Under the pieces are notes generated by a model, which had not been told where the DNA came from, ran no database searches, and saw nothing but the letters and a program-made list of their open reading frames with translations. Source: Acinetobacter baumannii (GTDB lineage Bacteria > Pseudomonadota > Gammaproteobacteria > Pseudomonadales > Moraxellaceae). From it: DNA of 64,000 nucleotides. Every line of letters starts with the position of its first letter. Within the stretch, counting starts at the first letter, position 1. The stretch covers positions 496,001-560,000 of the forward strand of contig NZ_CP046654.1 of assembly GCF_009759685.1 (NCBI RefSeq), read 5' to 3'. A program made the translations under genes and the position numbers. Below, piece after piece: positions 42,401 through 53,633 of the stretch.

Positions 42401-43033
42401 AATCACATTATCAGAAGTAACAGGGTCAACCGAGAAAGTTACGCCATCGGTACTTGGTGGAGTGGTGTCAGCAGGTACTGAAGAATCATCATTACTATCA
42501 TGATTTGATGCTGCAGCGATAATACCGCCTGCAACTAGTGGAATAGCAGCCCATAACCATGGGTTCACGCCTGCATCATGATAAAGTAGAGGCTCAATTG
42601 AAGAAATAGGCTGGTAAATAACATCAGATACCAACTCTTGTGGAGCTTCTGCTGGTAGAGCTGCTGGTAAATCTTCACCTAAAAGTGCTTGTGGTTCCAC
42701 GTCACTGTCAGCATCTGCATCCGCATCACTATCAGCATCTGCATCATTTTCAGCATCTTTGAATTTTGCCCAAATCAACTGTCCATTTTCATCTTGGAAA
42801 ACCAGACTGTTATCTTTAGGCTCAGCTGTTCCACTAAAGAAGCCTTCAATAACAATAGTCTCGCCATTTTTCAGACGTATGACTGCATTGGTACCCTCCC
42901 TATTCACTACCAATACATCACTGGCAGCCACTTTCACCAACACAACTGACGCTTCTGAAAGTTTTGCAGAAGTTCCCTCTGTGGTTACCAAGGTTTTATG
43001 ATTATCCTTGGCAATAATTTGTATCTCAGGCAT
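24491..43033 (-). CDS. bap: Giant Bap-family adhesin, type I secreted, 6180 residues
   Basis: AAGGA lies about 8 nt before the ATG. Residues 1-65 match the BapA-type N-terminal prefix ([20 protein letters not shown]). About 95-112 is an Asp/Ala run and about 158-175 a hydrophobic [12 protein letters not shown] segment. About 190-1160 is the 576-bp array, 1160-3400 the 516-bp array and 3400-4430 the 570-bp array; each unit pairs two Ig-like domains. About 4430-6040 holds six larger repeats ([13 protein letters not shown] and DQFTYTL cores). The last 130 residues, with [10 protein letters not shown] and [11 protein letters not shown], resemble the VCA0849-type type I secretion C-terminus. There is no Sec signal. 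Bap proteins are cell-surface biofilm adhesins. bap is chosen over blp by N-terminus and locus. Confidence 0.88.
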   Translation of the reverse strand: MPEIQIIAKDNHKTLVTTEGTSAKLSEASVVLVKVAASDVLVVNREGTNAVIRLKNGETIVIEGFFSGTAEPKDNSLVFQDENGQLIWAKFKDAENDADADSDADADADSDVEPQALLGEDLPAALPAEAPQELVSDVIYQPISSIEPLLYHDAGVNPWLWAAIPLVAGGIIAAASNHDSNDDSSVPADTTPPSTDGVTFSVDPVTSDNVINASEASGNVTITGVLKNIPADAANTAVTVVINGVTYNATVDKAAGTWTVSVPGSGLVADADKTIDAKVTFTDAAGNSSSVNDTQTYTLDTTAPNAPVIDPVNGTDPITGTAEPGSTVTVTYPDGSTKTVVAGPDGTWTVPNPGLNDGDEVTAVATDPAGNTSGPGTAIVDAVAPTVALNDVLTNDSTPALTGTVNDPTATVVVKVDGIDYPAVNNGDGTWTLADNTLPVLTDGPHTITVTATDAAGNAGTDTGVVTVDTAAPNTAGVTFTIDSVTADNVINASEAAGNVTITGVLKNIPADATNTAVTVVINGVTYNATVDKTAGTWTVSVPGSGLTADADKTIDAKVTFTDAAGNSSSVNDTQTYTLDTTAPNAPVIDPVNGTDPITGTAEPGSTVTVTYPNGDTATVVAGPDGSWSVPNPGLNDGDEVEAIATDPAGNPSLPGTATVDAVGPNTDGVNFTVDSVTADNVINASEASGNVTVTGVLKNVPADAANTVVTVVINGQTYTATVDSTAGTWTVSVPGSDLTADADKTIDAKVTFTDAAGNSSSVNDTQTYTIDTTAPDAPVINPVNATDPITGTAEPGSTVTVTYPDGSTTTVVAGPDGTWTVPNPGLNDGDKVTAIATDPAGNPSLPGTAIVDAVGPNTDGVNFTVDSVTADNVINASEASGNVTVTGVLKNVPADAANTVVTVVINGQTYTATVDSTAGTWTVSVPGSGLTADADKTIDAKVTFTDAAGNSSSVNDTQTYTIDTTAPDAPVINPVNGTDPITGTAEPGSTVTVTYPDGSTTTVVAGPDGTWTVPNPGLNDGDKVTAIATDPAGNPSLPGTAIVDAVGPNTDGVNFTVDSVTADNVINASEASGNVTVTGVLKNVPADAANTVVTVVINGQTYTATVDSTAGTWTVSVSGSDLTADADKTIDAKVTFTDAAGNSSSVNDTQTYTVDTVAPNAPVLDPINATDPVSGQAEPGSTVTVTYPDGTTATVVAGTDGSWSVPNPGNLVDGDTVTATATDPAGNTSLPGTGTVSADITAPVVALDDVLTNDSTPALTGTVNDPTATVVVNVDGVDYPAVNNGDGTWTLADNTLPTLADGPHTITVTATDAAGNVGNDTAVVTIDTVAPNAPVLDPINATDPVSGQAEPGSTVTVTYPDGTTATVVAGPDGSWSVPNPGNLVDGDTVTATATDPAGNTSLPGTGTVSADITAPVVALDDVLTNDSTPALTGTVNDPTATVVVNVDGVDYPAVNNGDGTWTLADNTLPTLADGPHTITVTATDAAGNVGNDTAVVTIDTVAPNAPVLDPINATDPVSGQAEPGSTVTVTYPDGTTATVVAGPDGSWSVPNPGNLVDGDTVTATATDPAGNTSLPGTGTVSADITAPVVALDDVLTNDSTPALTGTVNDPTATVVVNVDGVDYPAVNNGDGTWTLADNTLPTLADGPHTITVTATDAAGNVGNDTAVVTIDTVAPNAPVLDPINATDPVSGQAEPGSTVTVTYPDGTTATVVAGPDGSWSVPNPGNLVDGDTVTATATDPAGNTSLPGTGTVSADITAPVVALDDVLTNDSTPALTGTVNDPTATVVVNVDGVDYPAVNNGDGTWTLADNTLPTLADGPHTITVTATDAAGNVGNDTAVVTIDTVAPNAPVLDPINATDPVSGQAEPGSTVTVTYPDGTTATVVAGPDGSWSVPNPGNLVDGDTVTATATDPAGNTSLPGTGTVSADITAPVVALDDVLTNDSTPALTGTVNDPTATVVVNVDGVDYPAVNNGDGTWTLADNTLPTLADGPHTITVTATDAAGNVGNDTAVVTIDTVAPNAPVLDPINATDPVSGQAEPGSTVTVTYPDGTTATVVAGPDGSWSVPNPGNLVDGDTVTATATDPAGNTSLPGTGTVSADITAPVVALDDVLTNDSIPALTGTVNDPTATVVVNVDGVDYPAVNNGDGTWTLADNTLPTLADGPHTITVTATDAAGNVGNDTAVVTIDTVAPNAPVLDPINATDPVSGQAEPGSTVTVTYPDGTTATVVAGPDGSWSVPNPGNLVDGDTVTATATDPAGNTSLPGTGTVSADITAPVVALDDVLTNDSTPALTGTVNDPTATIVVNVDGVDYPAVNNGDGTRTLADNTLPTLADGPHTITVTATDAAGNVGNDTAVVTIDTVAPNAPVLDPINATDPVSGQAEPGSTVTVTYPDGTTATVVAGPDGSWSVPNPGNLVDGDTVTATATDPAGNTSLPGTGTVSADITAPVVALDDVLTNDSTPALTGTVNDPTATVVVNVDGVDYPAVNNGDGTWTLADNTLPTLADGPHTITVTATDAAGNVGNDTAVVTIDTVAPNAPVLDPINATDPVSGQAEPGSTVTVTYPDGTTATVVAGPDGSWSVPNPGNLVDGDTVTATATDPAGNTSLPGTGTVSADITAPVVALDDVLTNDSTPALTGTVNDPTATVVVNVDGVDYPAVNNGDGTWTLADNTLPTLADGPHTITVTATDAAGNVGNDTAVVTIDTVAPNAPVLDPINATDPVSGQAEPGSTVTVTYPDGTTATVVAGPDGSWSVPNPGNLVDGDTVTATATDPAGNTSLPGTGTVSADITAPVVALDDVLTNDSTPALTGTVNDPTATVVVNVDGVDYPAVNNGDGTWTLADNTLPTLADGPHTITVTATDAAGNVGNDTAVVTIDTVAPNAPVLDPINATDPVSGQAEPGSTVTVTYPDGTTATVVAGPDGSWSVPNPGNLVDGDTVTATATDPAGNTSLPGTGTVSADITAPVVALDDVLTNDSTPALTGTVNDPTATVVVNVDGVDYPAVNNGDGTWTLADNTLPTLADGPHTITVTATDAAGNVGNDTAVVTIDTVAPNAPVLDPINATDPVSGQAEPGSTVTVTYPDGTTATVVAGPDGSWSVPNPGNLVDGDTVTATATDPAGNTSLPGTGTVSADITAPVVALDDVLTNDSTPALTGTVNDPTATVVVNVDGVDYPAVNNGDGTWTLADNTLPVLADGPHTVSVTATDAAGNVGNDTAVVTIDTVAPNAPVLDPINATDPVSGQAEPGSTVTVTYPDGTTATVVAGPDGSWSVPNPGNLVDGDTVTATATDPAGNTSLPGTGTVSADITAPVVALDDVLTNDSTPALTGTVNDPTATVVVNVDGVDYPAVNNGDGTWTLADNTLPTLADGPHTITVTATDAAGNVGNDTAVVTIDTSLPVVSLDDLTTNDTTPALTGAIDDPTATVVVNVDGIDYPATNNGDGTWTLADNTLPVLADGPHTVSVTATDVAGNVSTPVTGTVTVDATAPTLAITTDDLALAAGEDANITFTFSEAVAGFDVSDITVVGGTLTGLTTTDNITWTAVFTPDGTGTAPSIAVADGSYTDVAGNLGTGDVLDGTDGFIVDLVAPVVTFADVSTNDTTPALTGTIDDPTATVVVTVDGVDYPAVNNGDGTWTLADNTLPVLADGPHTVSVTATDVAGNVSTPVTGTVTVDATAPTLAITTDDLALAAGEDANITFTFSEAVAGFDVSDITVVGGTLTGLTTTDNITWTAVFTPDGTGTAPSIAVADGSYTDVAGNLGTGDVLDGTDGFIVDLVAPVVTFADVSTNDTTPALTGTIDDPTATVVVTVDGVDYPAVNNGDGTWTLADNTLPVLADGPHTVSVTATDVAGNVSTPVTGTVTVDATAPTLAITTDDLALAAGEDANITFTFSEAVAGFDVSDITVVGGTLTGLTTTDNITWTAVFTPDGTGTAPSIAVADGSYTDVVGNLGTGDVLDGTDGFIVDLVAPVVTFADVSTNDTTPALTGTIDDPTATVVVTVDGVDYPAVNNGDGTWTLADNTLPVLADGPHTVSVTATDVAGNVSTPVTGTVTVDATAPTLAITTDDLALAAGEDANITFTFSEAVAGFDVSDITVVGGTLTGLTTTDNITWTAVFTPDGTGTAPSIAVADGSYTDVVGNLGTGDVLDGTDGFIVDLVAPVVTFADVSTNDTTPALTGTIDDPTATVVVTVDGVDYPAVNNGDGTWTLADNTLPVLADGPHTVSVTATDVAGNVSTPVTGTVTVDATAPTLAITTDDLALAAGESANITFTFSEAVAGFDANDITLVGGTLSALVTTDNITWTAVFTPDGTGTAPSIAVADGSYTDLAGNLGTGDVLDGTDGFVVDIVAPVVGFTNVTTNDDTPPLTGTIDDPTATVVVTVDGVDYPATNNGDGTWTLADNTLPSLIDGPHTVSVTATDPAGNVSIPATGTVTISSSSILAFDNTDHAVLSPQPSLVGDDVSLGSTSYLVLTSVAGLDLQLGGNSLGFTVAAGHEGDVTFQYSGLIDAAVLSDYKLVVQKFNTTTNQWESIHGDANSSLISLHLLGIGTGNVPGAVLDGLDAGQYRAFLAYDGLLGLGVLGTLSATMDDYDLSVAGGYEIGNAEGNVITDPDPTTGQVDQVTANTYVSSVNGHPIDADGETFAGTYGTITFYQDGSYVYVPNADGSGVGQTDVFTYTLTDSVTGATGQANLNIVFDSIRAADNLVEVELNPQYQLVGTETDSAFYGVLLNVGNIVDLQLLTVDTVDFTIGAGQEGVATFNFNSLIGASALGDYNVVLQKYNDVTGQWEAVNGTGDRSLLNLTLLGNTPTAQIGGLTEGEYRAFLSFNGLVGGAVAVTLNGSVDVYNPAVITGYDVVAAHGNLISDPNTNGDVDIATPNSIISEVNGVAVSASPTEIIGTHGTLLIYANGDYTYTPNADSAGLGQVDQFTYTLLDPASNTTSQATFYVHLDSKVVDMNWDAADPPQPATVTITAVDDAVNAAIAAEPHLIEDDRALGSATYLALLSLAGINLQAPLPFVNSTVEFNVGAGETGTATFKYSSLINEGALGDYQLVVQKFNTATNRWESITGSSEASLLNLSVLGIGVNATPGVVVEGLDEGQYRAFMTYNGLYGKSILGTLSGTMDVYDPNQIDFTGLASEGNVITGLGVGTNADAVTGYTIVDSVTVNGVTTNVDPNTGTIIQGQYGTLQIFANGDYIYTPNNTNANLGLVDHFTYTLADPLGGNISASLDFTIGNSTPVIAVDDLAVAVVNPEYLQIGNDVAVGNTTYLALLTLTDNFDFQAGGQSVNFTLTDATLNDVTFNYSALISASLLADYVLVVQKFDTATNQWVAVNGTGDADLLSLAAFGGNSVTLEGLAAGQYRAYMTYAGSGVGVSLLGTLSVQKDVFDATNITGYSTQVAEGNVIHDVGLNGHADTASGFSTVTSVEFNGTAFAVNATGVTTIVGDHGTLSIYANGNYSYQPNGEAASLGQVDQFTYTLSDGLNTSQATLYLHIDSDAVDMTWNTSDPSQPAVITVTPVDAIDNVVSAGVDIVPQGELGVAVGSATYLALVGITENLNVSLLGTPSVAFTIDAGHEADVTFAYAPVLSLSLFNDYKVVLQQKGADGAWHNIDGGSSTGLLNIGLLGNGGIGVTVPDLGQGEYRAFMVYTGLGVGILGTMSVVKDDFDYTVAPTNTAVVADGNVLTDDVTTLTTQVTTVTSEVVGALPQTVGTDTVINGAYGTLVISTNGHYTYTPNTTDLSAIGKVDSFTYTIRDVLTGATDTATLHVQVGSPDVTIAWDAANPANDGVVQLTANPDHVVTTTDFSNAADLPVDVASPVVSVNLIGSNSVVSDQFVVGAGTVANIDLSAVYTAQPLASLLPTVSYVIQSWNGTAWVNTIYSGSQTALGSVATIQAGSVAFQDTVEHLAAGTYRVQYTLTGVSLGATSLDTNVSTTTVHLDTYRSDWISGNVLAGDNIGGVADTGILSHEGAKLQVWDNAQNAYVDAVGQTINTGNGVLIMQSNGEYEYRPNDVTTTTQLASTDSINYKIVSVTGNVESQSTLTIDLTHNDYNLLYTSTSANDTFTTGTGSDTVIYQVLNNVAIGNGGNTGGNGVDTWTDFHVGNVATDKQADLIDIRGLLDGAQTDANIGEYLNVTVSGGNTTIQIDRDGLTGLFPANNFTTLLVLQGVTTTETELLNNGQILY
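29740..32830 (-). repeat. 570-bp tandem array in bap (about 5 units)
   Basis: 190-residue units: an Ig-like domain with [14 protein letters not shown] and [10 protein letters not shown], plus one with [10 protein letters not shown]. Central units are nearly identical in DNA; two carry VGN and two AGN after YTDV. The first and last units are more diverged. Confidence 0.9.
32830..39550 (-). repeat. 516-bp tandem array in bap (13 units)
   Basis: 172-residue units made of a domain starting [16 protein letters not shown] and one starting [15 protein letters not shown]. Equivalent positions recur every 516 bp from 33021 to 39213. Copies differ by few, mostly silent, changes, several shared by alternate units. 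Confidence 0.93.
39560..42470 (-). repeat. 576-bp repeat array in bap (4 spaced units plus one interrupted)
   Basis: 192-residue units with NAPVI(D/N)PVN and [15 protein letters not shown] domains. Anchors at 39593, 40169, 40745 and 41321 are exactly 576 bp apart. The next anchor is at 42161 because an extra [10 protein letters not shown] domain is inserted. Confidence 0.9.
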
Positions 43034-43492
43034 ATCTATATTCCTTTTATATTATTGATTTAAATGATTTTATGTATAATTCTTTTTACTTAATGTTTTC
43101 GAGTTTTTGACCTACAACTTAAAAACATTAAGTAATGTGATCATTTTTACATTAAACACTTTAAAATAAAAAAAACAAATACTAAAGTACTCAAAGAAAA
43201 AAAATTAATTAATACAAATTTTATATAAATAAAAATCTGATTTTTCTACTTATAATTTATTCAACAAGCTTATTAACTGTTTTATATATAAAACAAAATT
43301 AGTTTCTTATTATTGAACATTCATTGAAAATTATTTTAATTTAAATTTTTATATAACAAGTTTTAATATCTCAATAAAATAAAATATATTAATAATGATA
43401 TATATAGAAAAAAAAATGGCTTTATATAATATTTTACTATTACACTAAAGCCTCATTTTTATATTCAAATAAAAATTATTTTTTATTTACTT
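43034..43492. other. Very AT-rich region upstream of bap
   Basis: 459 nt made almost only of A and T, between the nhaP-like stop and the bap start. It must contain the bap promoter and the antiporter 3' end. I see no clear hairpin terminator, ORF or RNA gene. Such composition is a typical H-NS target, which is inference. Confidence 0.6.
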
Positions 43493-44995
43493 TTAGAAAT
43501 TATCGGGACTTTCAAAACGTTTTACTTCTTGTAACTTATTTGGATCATGCATGGTTGCGATCCCGTCTTCTGTTTTTTGATCAACAATAACATCTGGGTT
43601 AAAGATAGTAATTGTTTCTCTTCCTAATGCATCTTCTCCAACTATATATTGAAAGCCACGGCGATTCATTTTATGGCATAGCTTTTGATAAAAGCCTTTA
43701 AGCCCTTCCGTTTCTTCATTAGGATTGTAATAAAACGCATTCATTACCGCAGGAAGGCCAAGTCCACACACTACACCAGATAACAATACGCTAATAAAGG
43801 TATATCCAATCAGAATACTACTATAAGGACTCAGCGCCGGAATATTCGCGACCGCCAAAATTAAAGCGAGTGAAATCCCTCCTCGAACACCACCCCAAGA
43901 TAAAATAGTTAAACTACCATTGTAACTTTTGGTCTTACGCATTGTTGGGAAGAAAGCAAAAGACATAAAGTTGGCGGCAAAACGAGAAATATGCAGAATA
44001 AAGAAAGCAACTATTCCACCTAAAATCAGGCTAAAGTTTAAGTCAAGAATAAATAACTCAAGGCCAATTAAAGTAAATAAGAATGAATTGATAATCCCTT
44101 CTACCGTATGCCAAAAATGGTTAACCTCTCTGATCTCACGCTCTTCACGAATTTCTTTCCATTTATTGCCGACGATTAAACCACCAATGACGCAGGCAAT
44201 CGGTGCAGATGCATGGGCAAATAGAGCCACCAAATATGCTCCACTTGCAAGTAATGCAGTTGTTAAAATCAGGGATTCCATTTCGTGTTTACCACGTAAT
44301 AAGCGTAAAGTACCTATCCCAAATGCCCACCCAATACCAACAGCTACCACAATTTCATAAAGCAAAGCTTCTAATGTCGCAACCAATGAAAAATGTTCAC
44401 CCTGTAAAACATTCAGTAATGTCATAAATAAGGCAATACACATCGCATCGTTAAATAAAGATTCTCCTTCTAATTTAACAATGAGATGATGAGGAGCACG
44501 AATTGAACTTAAAACACCTTTGATACCGATCGGGTCTGTTGCACCTAATGCTGCACCTAATAATAGAAGAACCAAAATTGGTACATGATGCCCAACTAAC
44601 AATTGGAAACCGTAAAGTAAGCTACCAAACAATACAGCGCAGATTACCAAGGCAATAGTGGCCAAAATACTAATCTGTTTCCAATAGCTTCTTAGATCTG
44701 AAATTTTAAATTTAAGTGCTGAAGATGTCAGAATAAAGCAAATAACACCATTAATTAAAAAATCATAGAAATCGATGTGACGTACTGCTTCCTCAATATT
44801 ATGAATATTGATCGTAATGAATTGATTACCATTTAAAAGACTGGCTCCCCATTGCAAAATGAAGACAAAAATCGCAGAAACAAGAGGTACGCCGATAGCC
44901 TGAGGAAAGCCCAAAATACGTTTATTAAATATGGTGGTCGCAATTGATAAGGCAAATACAACCGTAAATGCTTGTAATAAGAAAAAATTACCCAT
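43493..44995 (-). CDS. Cation:proton antiporter, CPA1/NhaP family
   Basis: 500 residues from the ATG at 44995, with GAAGG upstream; a GTG two codons earlier is less likely. About 12 hydrophobic segments. LGAALGATDPIGIKGVL and LEGESLFNDAMCIALF carry the conserved TDP and ND acid residues of Na+(K+)/H+ antiporters, and GGVRGGISLALIL is the later conserved segment. It has a hydrophilic C-terminal tail of about 90 residues. It probably exchanges Na+ or K+ for protons across the inner membrane. It lies upstream of bap on the same strand but is separated by a long AT-rich gap. Confidence 0.88.
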   Translation of the reverse strand: MGNFFLLQAFTVVFALSIATTIFNKRILGFPQAIGVPLVSAIFVFILQWGASLLNGNQFITINIHNIEEAVRHIDFYDFLINGVICFILTSSALKFKISDLRSYWKQISILATIALVICAVLFGSLLYGFQLLVGHHVPILVLLLLGAALGATDPIGIKGVLSSIRAPHHLIVKLEGESLFNDAMCIALFMTLLNVLQGEHFSLVATLEALLYEIVVAVGIGWAFGIGTLRLLRGKHEMESLILTTALLASGAYLVALFAHASAPIACVIGGLIVGNKWKEIREEREIREVNHFWHTVEGIINSFLFTLIGLELFILDLNFSLILGGIVAFFILHISRFAANFMSFAFFPTMRKTKSYNGSLTILSWGGVRGGISLALILAVANIPALSPYSSILIGYTFISVLLSGVVCGLGLPAVMNAFYYNPNEETEGLKGFYQKLCHKMNRRGFQYIVGEDALGRETITIFNPDVIVDQKTEDGIATMHDPNKLQEVKRFESPDNF

Positions 44996-45185
44996 GAACA
45001 CCCTTCTTCTGGGTCAATGACCAAATAAAAAATCTAGACAGCTGAACTGAACAGAACGAGAAAATAGACACCTCATGTGTGCCCAAGCAATTAAAAAGTT
45101 GGAATACAAGTTTAACGAATTACGTTAATCATTCTATCAATTAGTTAAATTTCTTAACATTAATTATGTAGAAGGGATGATTAAA

Positions 45186-45222
45186 AAGATGAGCCTACTT
45201 AAACACCTTGTAAACTCATCTT
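45186..45222 (-). terminator. Terminator downstream of the zinc metallopeptidase gene
   Basis: AAGATGAG (45186-45193) pairs with CTCATCTT (45215-45222). Read on the minus strand, T residues follow the stem. Confidence 0.65.
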
Positions 45223-45232
45223 ATTTATAAAT

Positions 45233-46132
45233 TTAGATAGAATTATTAAAAGTATCGCATTGGTTAATATCACCGGTTTTTAAACCGACTTGGAACCAGT
45301 GCATTCGCTGTTCACTACTACCATGAGTAAAGCTATCCGGAACGACTTGTCCTGTTGCTCGTTTTTGTAAGTAGTCATCTCCAATTTTTTGCGCGGCATC
45401 CATTGCCTCCTCGACGTCCCCCTGCTCTAAAAACTGAGTACGCTGTTGATTATGATTGGCCCAGATACCCGCTAAACAGTCAGCTTGTAATTCTTGACGT
45501 ACAGATAACTGATTACCTTCTCTTTGACTGACTTGTGCACGAGCCTGTTGCACTTGAGATGAAATACCAAGCAAAGTTTGAACATGATGTCCTACTTCGT
45601 GGGCAACCACATAAGCTTGGGCAAAGTCCCCTGCCTGATCTTGTCTCGATAATTCTGTCTGATTTTGTTCACCAGATATTCCCATCTGCTCACGCATATC
45701 TTTGAAGAATTCTGTATCGATATAAACCTTCTGATCTGCCGGGCAATAAAAGGGACCCATTGCAGACTGAGCTGTGCCACAGCCTGACTGAATCATCCCA
45801 TTAAACAAGACTAATTTTGGTGGCGTATAAGTTTTACCTAACTGTTTAAAAATAGGTGTCCACGTATCCTCTGTATCGGCTAATACTGTTCCAACAAAAT
45901 CAGAAGCTTCCTTTTGCTCGGCGGTTAAACTTTCGGGTGCAGTTGCATTTGATTGTTGCGAAGCAGTAACCTGCTGCGTTGCCTGATATGCTTGTTGGGG
46001 GTCAACGCCAAAAAATTTCCATGCAACAAATGCCACAACCAAACCAATAATACTAATACCACCTGCCCTAACACCGCCTCCGCCTCGACGGTCTTCAACA
46101 TTGGTACTGACTCGACGATCTCTCCAACGCAT
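45233..46132 (-). CDS. ypfJ: YpfJ-family neutral zinc metallopeptidase, membrane anchored
   Basis: 299 residues. The N-terminal MRWRDRRVS and a Gly/Arg-rich stretch are followed by one membrane segment (about 24-42), giving a periplasmic catalytic domain. The motifs SGCGTAQSAMGPFYCP, then VAHEVGHHVQTLLG with the HExxH zinc site, and ELQADCLAGIWAN with the third zinc-ligand acid region are those of the putative neutral zinc metallopeptidase family. The physiological substrate is unknown. It follows the DUF808 gene by 29 nt and probably shares its transcript. Confidence 0.9.
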   Translation of the reverse strand: MRWRDRRVSTNVEDRRGGGGVRAGGISIIGLVVAFVAWKFFGVDPQQAYQATQQVTASQQSNATAPESLTAEQKEASDFVGTVLADTEDTWTPIFKQLGKTYTPPKLVLFNGMIQSGCGTAQSAMGPFYCPADQKVYIDTEFFKDMREQMGISGEQNQTELSRQDQAGDFAQAYVVAHEVGHHVQTLLGISSQVQQARAQVSQREGNQLSVRQELQADCLAGIWANHNQQRTQFLEQGDVEEAMDAAQKIGDDYLQKRATGQVVPDSFTHGSSEQRMHWFQVGLKTGDINQCDTFNNSI

Positions 46133-46161
46133 AATTTCCCTCTTCTTTGTAGATGGCCTGA

Positions 46162-47085
46162 TTAACTAGAAGCTTTTGGCCACATTTTTTGTATCAAGCT
46201 AACAACAAGCAATACTATTGCACCAGCAACAATTCCTATTGCAAAGTTAATAAGCGTTGGGGTTAAAGCACCAATGATGTTGCCTACAGCAGGTATAGTT
46301 TCCACATGGTCAACTGTATTTTCAGTGACATGATGGAGTAAAGGAATCGTATGATTAATAATCCCTCCACCTACCAAAAACATCGCAATAGTGCCGACGA
46401 TAGACAATAACTTCATTAAAAGTGGCGCAAATGCAAGCAGCCCGCGACCAATAGTTTGTTTAAAAGAAGCAGCCTGTTTTGTTAAATATAGACCCAAGTC
46501 ATCAATTTTAACAATCATGCCGACCAAACCATAAACGCCGATCGTCATCACAACTGCAATAATGCTGAGGACACTAACTTTAGTCATTAAAGTTGCAGTT
46601 GCCACAGTACCTAAAGAAATAACCACAATTTCAGCTGACAAAATAAAGTCTGTACGAATAGCTCCTTTCACTTTATCTTTTTCAAAAGTTGCCAAGTCTA
46701 ACTCTTCACTATCAAACTCTTTTTGTGCTTCTTCTGAGGTTGAGGCTTTTTTATGGGTAATGGTATGAAGAACTTTTTCAACACCCTCATAACATAAGAA
46801 TAGCCCGCCAAGCATTAATAAAGGATTAATCAACCAAGGAGCAATCACACTAATTAATAAAGCTAGAGGAACTAAAATGAGCTTATTAACAAAGGAGCCT
46901 TTAGCAACTTTCCACACAATCGGTAATTCGCGATCAGCACGGACACCTGTAACCTGTTGTGCATTTAAAGCCAAATCATCACCTAAAACACCAGCAGTTT
47001 TTTTTGCTGCCATTTTGCTCATTAAGGCGACGTCATCTAAAATTGTTGCAATATCATCTAGTAGTAAAAGTAAGCCACTTGCCAT
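46162..47085 (-). CDS. DUF808 (YedI-like) inner-membrane protein
   Basis: 307 residues. The start [23 protein letters not shown] is diagnostic for the DUF808/YedI family. Several hydrophobic segments (about 69-100, 150-195, 215-245 and 280-300) are separated by a charged region around residue 115-135. The function is unknown. It is divergent from trpS and lies upstream of the ypfJ-like gene in an apparent two-gene operon. Confidence 0.88.
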   Translation of the reverse strand: MASGLLLLLDDIATILDDVALMSKMAAKKTAGVLGDDLALNAQQVTGVRADRELPIVWKVAKGSFVNKLILVPLALLISVIAPWLINPLLMLGGLFLCYEGVEKVLHTITHKKASTSEEAQKEFDSEELDLATFEKDKVKGAIRTDFILSAEIVVISLGTVATATLMTKVSVLSIIAVVMTIGVYGLVGMIVKIDDLGLYLTKQAASFKQTIGRGLLAFAPLLMKLLSIVGTIAMFLVGGGIINHTIPLLHHVTENTVDHVETIPAVGNIIGALTPTLINFAIGIVAGAIVLLVVSLIQKMWPKASS

Positions 47086-47195
47086 TTCTTATCCAGGTTT
47101 GTATTTATTAAACTATTGTAAGATGATTTTTTTCAATTTTTGTAATTTTACTGAATAAATTCACAATATTATTTTAAGAAAAGTTTACCCAATTG

Positions 47196-47225
47196 CTGAC
47201 GAAAAAATTTTATTTCCCGTACAAT
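47196..47225 (+). promoter_or_regulatory. Possible trpS promoter
   Basis: CTGACG (47196-47201), an 18-nt spacer and TACAAT (47220-47225), about 68 nt before the start codon. The -35 is poor. Confidence 0.35.
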
Positions 47226-47292
47226 AATGCCAATCTTTTATATTGCAGGGCTTATTATCCCTGATTAAGCCAATACCATAGTGGAATAAATA

Positions 47293-48306
47293 ATGAGTAA
47301 TGTTGATCAGCGTCCAATTATTTTGACAGGCGACCGCCCAACCGGACAACTTCACCTCGGGCATTTTGTCGGTTCTTTGCGTTCTCGTGTAGGTCTACAG
47401 GATAGCCATCATCAACATCTCTTATTAGCAGATGCACAAGCGTTAACAGACAATGCCGATAACCCAGATAAAGTACGCCGTAACATTTTAGAAGTTGCTC
47501 TAGACTATTTAGCGGTAGGCATTGATCCAACTAAAACCACAATTTGTGTACAGTCATGCTTGCCTGCACTGAATGAGCTTACAATGTTATATCTTAACTT
47601 TGTAACTGTAGCTCGTTTGGAGCGTAACCCAACCATCAAATCTGAAATTCAAATGCGTGGTTTTGAACGTGATATTCCTGCCGGTTTCCTTTGCTACCCT
47701 GTAGCACAGGCAGCTGATATTACGGCTTTTAAAGCGACTGTAGTACCAGTAGGCGAAGATCAAATTCCAATGATTGAGCAAACTAACGAAATCGTGCGTC
47801 GTGTAAACCGTCAAATTGGTCAAGACCTTTTACCTGAATGTAAAGCATTGCTTTCTAATATGGCTCGTTTACCTGGTTTTGATGGTAAAGCGAAAATGTC
47901 TAAGTCATTAGGCAATACCATTGTTCTAAATGCTTCTGACAAAGACATTAAAAAAGCTGTAAATGCGATGTATACCGATCCAAATCATCTTCGCATTGAA
48001 GATCCGGGTCAAGTTGAAGGAAACATTGTATTTACTTATTTAGATGCATTTGACCCAAATAAAGAAGAAGTTGAAGAGCTAAAAGCACACTACCGCCGTG
48101 GTGGTCTTGGTGATGGTACAGTTAAAAAACGTCTTGAAGGTGTACTAAAAGAATTAATTACACCTATACGTGAACGTCGTGAAGAACTTGCTAAAGATCC
48201 TGACTACATTATGGATGTTTTACGCCAAGGTACTGATAAATGTCGAATCATTACCCAGCAGACTTTAGACGAAGTTAAAGATGGCTTAGGCTTATTTAAG
48301 TTCTAA
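47293..48306 (+). CDS. trpS: Tryptophanyl-tRNA synthetase
   Basis: 337 residues of a class I aminoacyl-tRNA synthetase. The HIGH-type motif is HLGH (21-24) after TGDRPTGQL. The KMSKS loop is complete at 201-205. YPVAQAADI and GEDQIPMIEQTNEIVRR are TrpRS signatures. It charges tRNA-Trp in the cytosol. Arginine- and lysine-rich C-terminal helices complete the normal bacterial length. It is followed by its own terminator and then by the sRNA-like locus before sucD. Confidence 0.95.
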   Translation: MSNVDQRPIILTGDRPTGQLHLGHFVGSLRSRVGLQDSHHQHLLLADAQALTDNADNPDKVRRNILEVALDYLAVGIDPTKTTICVQSCLPALNELTMLYLNFVTVARLERNPTIKSEIQMRGFERDIPAGFLCYPVAQAADITAFKATVVPVGEDQIPMIEQTNEIVRRVNRQIGQDLLPECKALLSNMARLPGFDGKAKMSKSLGNTIVLNASDKDIKKAVNAMYTDPNHLRIEDPGQVEGNIVFTYLDAFDPNKEEVEELKAHYRRGGLGDGTVKKRLEGVLKELITPIRERREELAKDPDYIMDVLRQGTDKCRIITQQTLDEVKDGLGLFKF

Positions 48307-48330
48307 TTTTTTATATTAAAGATATAAATC

Positions 48331-48356
48331 AAAAAAGCCCTACGGGGCTTTTTTTA
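48331..48356 (+). terminator. Terminator of trpS
   Basis: A-run, AGCCC, TACG, GGGCT, then a long T-run. Confidence 0.85.
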
Positions 48357-48433
48357 TAATTATTTTTAGATTCAACAATTTAATTTTTTAGAATTTCTAT
48401 ATATTTATTATGATTCACACGCTTTTACCCTTT

Positions 48434-48607
48434 TAACGTGAAGTAACACTAATTAACGTGAACCTTAATGAACAAATAAGAATGCGTCACTAATATAACT
48501 TGAGTAGGTTGATATGAACCTCACGACATTTCTCCTTAAGCCGAAACTGTTTTTAACAGATTCGTTGTTCTACGCAGTGATCACCCCAATCATTGCGTAT
48601 TTTTTTG
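48434..48607 (+). ncRNA. aar: sRNA candidate at the Aar position (trpS-sucD intergenic)
   Basis: The trpS-sucD gap has no ORF but ends in a strong intrinsic terminator: ACGCAGTGAT (48572-48581) pairs with ATCATTGCGT (48589-48598), followed by T6 and T7 runs, on the plus strand. Another hairpin CTGTT-TTT-AACAG is at 48547-48559. No gene upstream needs this terminator because trpS already has one. From memory, A. baylyi encodes the 174-nt sRNA Aar, linked to amino-acid metabolism, between these two genes. The 5' end here is only set by that length and is approximate. Confidence 0.6.
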
Positions 48608-48668
48608 TCTTTTTTTAACCAAATTATTCCTTGTATCAATTTTATTTAACTTTTCAATAATACAAAAA

Positions 48669-48700
48669 AAATACCGCATCATTTTTCAGATGCGGTATTT
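48669..48700 (-). terminator. Terminator of sucCD
   Basis: AAATACCGCATC (48669-48680), 8-nt loop, GATGCGGTATTT (48689-48700). On the minus strand it is followed by a T-run. Confidence 0.88.
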
Positions 48701-48721
48701 TTTAAAGATTCAAGGAAGCAA

Positions 48722-49612
48722 TTAAGCTAAACCTTTCTCTTTTAATACTTGCAACATAGTTGAACCAAGCTCAGCTGGGCTACGAGTGTAAGCCATACCT
48801 GCTTTTTCAAATGCAGCGAATTTCTCTTCAGCAGTACCTTGACCACCAGAAATGATCGCACCAGCGTGACCCATACGCTTACCTTTAGGCGCAGTTACAC
48901 CAGCGATGTAACCTACTACAGGTTTAGTCACGTTAGATTTGATGAATTCAGCAGCTTCTTCTTCCGCTGTACCACCGATCTCACCGATCATGATAATTGC
49001 ATCAGTATCTGGATCGTCTTGGAACAATTGAAGAGCTTCAATTTGGTTCATACCTGGGATTGGGTCACCACCGATACCGATACAAGTAGACTGACCTAAA
49101 CCAAGCTTAGTTGTTTGAGCAACAGCTTCATAAGTCAATGTACCTGAACGTGAGATGATACCAATGCGACCTGGTTGGTGGATGTGACCAGGCATAATAC
49201 CGATCTTACATTCACCCGGAGTGATCACGCCTGGGCAATTAGGACCAACTAAACGAGTACCGTTACCGTTAGTTTCTAAATAACGTTTTGCTTTAAGCAT
49301 GTCGATTGTTGGAACACCTTCAGTGATCACAACGATTAGGCCAACACCTGAATCAACCGCTTCAACGATTGAGTCTAAAACGAATGGAGCTGGTACATAG
49401 ATTACAGATGCATCTGCATTTGTTTCACGTACAGCTTCTTTCATTGTGTTGAATACTGGTAAGTCAAGGTGAGTTGTACCACCTTTACCTGGAGTAACAC
49501 CACCAACAACTTTTGTACCGTAGTCTAAAGCTTGTGCAGAGTGGAAAGTACCGTTTTTACCAGTAAAACCTTGTACCAATACTTTAGTGTCTTTATTAAT
49601 TAATACGCTCAT
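48722..49612 (-). CDS. sucD: Succinyl-CoA synthetase alpha subunit
   Basis: 296 residues. The N-terminal CoA-binding Rossmann fold has [13 protein letters not shown]. The phosphohistidine loop is [12 protein letters not shown] near residue 250, and [20 protein letters not shown] is the family signature. With SucC it converts succinyl-CoA to succinate with substrate-level NTP formation in the TCA cycle. It follows sucC by 14 nt and ends in a strong terminator. Confidence 0.97.
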   Translation of the reverse strand: MSVLINKDTKVLVQGFTGKNGTFHSAQALDYGTKVVGGVTPGKGGTTHLDLPVFNTMKEAVRETNADASVIYVPAPFVLDSIVEAVDSGVGLIVVITEGVPTIDMLKAKRYLETNGNGTRLVGPNCPGVITPGECKIGIMPGHIHQPGRIGIISRSGTLTYEAVAQTTKLGLGQSTCIGIGGDPIPGMNQIEALQLFQDDPDTDAIIMIGEIGGTAEEEAAEFIKSNVTKPVVGYIAGVTAPKGKRMGHAGAIISGGQGTAEEKFAAFEKAGMAYTRSPAELGSTMLQVLKEKGLA

Positions 49613-49626
49613 GATTGATACTCCCC

Positions 49627-50793
49627 TTACGCTTTAACTGCAGCTACAACTTTTTCTGCGGCATCAGACAAACCGTTCGCAGAAATTAATTTCAAACCAG
49701 ATTCATCAAGTAATTTCGCACCTAACTCAGCGTTGTTACCTTCTAAACGAACAACCACTGGAACAGTTACATTTACTTCTTGAACCGCTGCAATAATTGC
49801 TTCAGCAATCATGTCACAACGTACGATACCACCGAAGATGTTGATTAAAACACCTTGTACAGACGTATCAGCAAGAATGATTTTGAACGCTTCGATTACA
49901 CGCTCTTTAGTTGCACCGCCACCAACATCAAGGAAGTTTGCAGGCTGACCACCATAAAGTTTAATGATGTCCATAGTTGCCATTGCAAGACCAGCACCGT
50001 TAACCATACAACCAATGTTACCTTCTAAAGCAACATAGTTAAGATCAAATTCAGATGCTTTTAACTCACGCTCATTCTCTTGAGATTTGTCACGTAAAGC
50101 AGCAACTTTAGGTAAACGGTAAAGCGCGTTAGAGTCGATACCTACTTTCGCGTCTACACATAAAATTTCGCCATTTTCACGAACTGAAAGTGGGTTAATT
50201 TCAAATAAAGCGAAATCATTTTCAACAAATGCTTGGTAAGCAGCTGTCATGATTTTCACGAATTGACCGATTTGTTTGTCTTTCAAACCTAAAGCAAATG
50301 CAACTTCACGTGCTTGGAATGGTTGTAAACCAACTAATGGATCAACTTCAACTTTGATAATTTTTTCTGGAGTTTCTTCCGCAACTTTCTCGATTTCTAC
50401 ACCACCTTCTGTAGAAGCCATGAAAGTAATACGACGGCTAGAACGGTCTACAACCGCGCCCAAGTAAAGCTCACGCTCAACTGGATATACGTCTTCAGCA
50501 ACAATGATGCTGTTTACTGGTTGACCATTTGCATCTGTTTGATACGTTACAAGACGAGTACCAATGATATTGTTTGCAAATTCGATAACATCTTCTTTAG
50601 ATTTTGCAACTTTAACGCCACCAGCCTTACCACGACCACCAGCATGAACTTGCGCCTTCATTACAGCGAATTTACCACCAAGCTGTTCAAATGCAGCAAC
50701 TGCTTCGTCTGCATTGGTTGCCAAGATACCTTCTTGTACCGGCATACCATATTCTTTCAATAACGCTTTAGCTTGATACTCATGTAAGTTCAT
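49627..50793 (-). CDS. sucC: Succinyl-CoA synthetase beta subunit
   Basis: 388 residues: an N-terminal ATP-grasp domain ([30 protein letters not shown]) and a C-terminal ligase domain with [16 protein letters not shown]. It supplies the nucleotide site and part of the CoA-ligase interface for SucD. It lies 147 nt downstream of lpd, behind a hairpin, so sucCD may have its own promoter or be reached by partial readthrough. Confidence 0.97.
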   Translation of the reverse strand: MNLHEYQAKALLKEYGMPVQEGILATNADEAVAAFEQLGGKFAVMKAQVHAGGRGKAGGVKVAKSKEDVIEFANNIIGTRLVTYQTDANGQPVNSIIVAEDVYPVERELYLGAVVDRSSRRITFMASTEGGVEIEKVAEETPEKIIKVEVDPLVGLQPFQAREVAFALGLKDKQIGQFVKIMTAAYQAFVENDFALFEINPLSVRENGEILCVDAKVGIDSNALYRLPKVAALRDKSQENERELKASEFDLNYVALEGNIGCMVNGAGLAMATMDIIKLYGGQPANFLDVGGGATKERVIEAFKIILADTSVQGVLINIFGGIVRCDMIAEAIIAAVQEVNVTVPVVVRLEGNNAELGAKLLDESGLKLISANGLSDAAEKVVAAVKA

Positions 50794-50913
50794 TTAGTTA
50801 CCTACTTAACTTTGTTTGTTGTCTTCAATTTGCGCAACATTCTCATGTTGTATAAGCAAATTGCTGTCTACGTCTATCAACTTGATGATTTTTTAATCAC
50901 ACCATCGAATGTG

Positions 50914-50937
50914 AAAAAGAGCGGAGGACCGCTCTTT
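50914..50937 (-). terminator. Hairpin between lpd and sucC
   Basis: AAAGAGCGG (50916-50924), AGGA loop, CCGCTCTTT (50929-50937). On the minus strand five T follow, so it can end the sucAB-lpd transcript at least in part. Confidence 0.75.
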
Positions 50938-50940
50938 ATT

Positions 50941-52407
<1,467 letters not shown>

Positions 52408-52436
52408 CTACCCTGGTAGGTATTTATTCGAAGAAA

Positions 52437-53633
52437 TTAAAGATCAAGAATGAGTTTAGCTGGTTCTTCTAACAATTCTTTGATTGCTACCAAGAAACCT
52501 ACAGCTTCTTTACCATCGATCATACGGTGGTCATAAGAAAGCGCTAAGTACATCATTGGCAAGATTTCAACTTGACCATTTACCGCCATAGGACGTTCTT
52601 GGATTTTATGCATACCCAAGATACCAGTTTGCGGCTGGTTCAAAATTGGAGTTGAAAGTAATGAACCGAAAGTACCACCGTTAGTGATTGTGAAAGTACC
52701 GCCAGTCATTTCTTCGATAGATAATTTACCATCACGTGCTTTAGCAGCGTAAGCAGCAATACCTGCTTCAACTTCTGCATAGCTCATACGGTCAGTATCA
52801 CGCAATACTGGTACAACAAGACCACGATCAGAAGATACTGCAACACCGATGTCGTAGTAACCGTGATAAACGATATCATCGCCATCAATTGAAGCATTTA
52901 CAGCTGGGTAGCGTTTAAGCGCTTCAGTTGCTGCTTTAACGAAGAATGACATGAAGCCTAAACGAGCACCATGACGTTTTTCGAAAGCATCTTTATATTG
53001 CTTACGTAATTCCATGATTGGCTTCATGTTAACTTCGTTAAATGTAGTTAACATTGCTGTTTCTTGAGTAGCTGCAAGAAGACGCTCAGCTACACGTTTA
53101 CGTAAACGAGTCATTGGAACGCGTTTTTCGATACGTTCGCCAACAGCAACGCTTAATGGAGTAACGTTAGCAGCTGGTTTAGCTTGATGGTTCGCAACAT
53201 CTTCTTTAGTGATACGACCACCACGACCAGTACCTTGTACGTCAGAAGCAGCAATGCCAGATTCAGTTAACGCTTTACGTACTGCAGGAGCTTGATCAGA
53301 TACAGTTTCGTTACGCTCAACAACAGGAGCAGCACCAGCTTGAGTCTGAGCAACTGCTTGTTCTACTGCCGCAGGAGCAGCAGCCGCTGCGCCAGCACCA
53401 GCTTCGAATTGAGCAATAACTTCGTCAGAAAGAACTGTATCGCCTTCACCTTTAATGATTGCAACCAAGCTACCATCTGCAGGAGCAACAACTTCTAAAA
53501 CAACTTTGTCGGTTTCAATATCACAGATTACTTCATCACGTGATACAGGTTCACCCACCTTTTTATGCCAAGTTGCGATGGTTCCATCTGCAACAGACTC
53601 TGGGAATACCGGTGCTTTAATTTCGGTTGCCAT
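52437..53633 (-). CDS. sucB: 2-oxoglutarate dehydrogenase E2, dihydrolipoyl succinyltransferase
   Basis: 398 residues: a single lipoyl domain with Lys43 in [11 protein letters not shown], an Ala/Pro/Gln linker (about 80-105), a peripheral subunit-binding domain (about 113-147, [12 protein letters not shown] and [11 protein letters not shown]) and the catalytic domain ending in [13 protein letters not shown] with the His-Asp active site. It forms the core of the complex. Its ATG overlaps the sucA stop as TAATG, so the two are translationally coupled. Confidence 0.96.
   Translation of the reverse strand: MATEIKAPVFPESVADGTIATWHKKVGEPVSRDEVICDIETDKVVLEVVAPADGSLVAIIKGEGDTVLSDEVIAQFEAGAGAAAAAPAAVEQAVAQTQAGAAPVVERNETVSDQAPAVRKALTESGIAASDVQGTGRGGRITKEDVANHQAKPAANVTPLSVAVGERIEKRVPMTRLRKRVAERLLAATQETAMLTTFNEVNMKPIMELRKQYKDAFEKRHGARLGFMSFFVKAATEALKRYPAVNASIDGDDIVYHGYYDIGVAVSSDRGLVVPVLRDTDRMSYAEVEAGIAAYAAKARDGKLSIEEMTGGTFTITNGGTFGSLLSTPILNQPQTGILGMHKIQERPMAVNGQVEILPMMYLALSYDHRMIDGKEAVGFLVAIKELLEEPAKLILDL

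Noticed and set aside
29740..42470. Regular repeats as a CRISPR array
   Set aside because: Units are 516-576 bp, uninterrupted in frame and coding; no short repeats with unique spacers and no cas genes.
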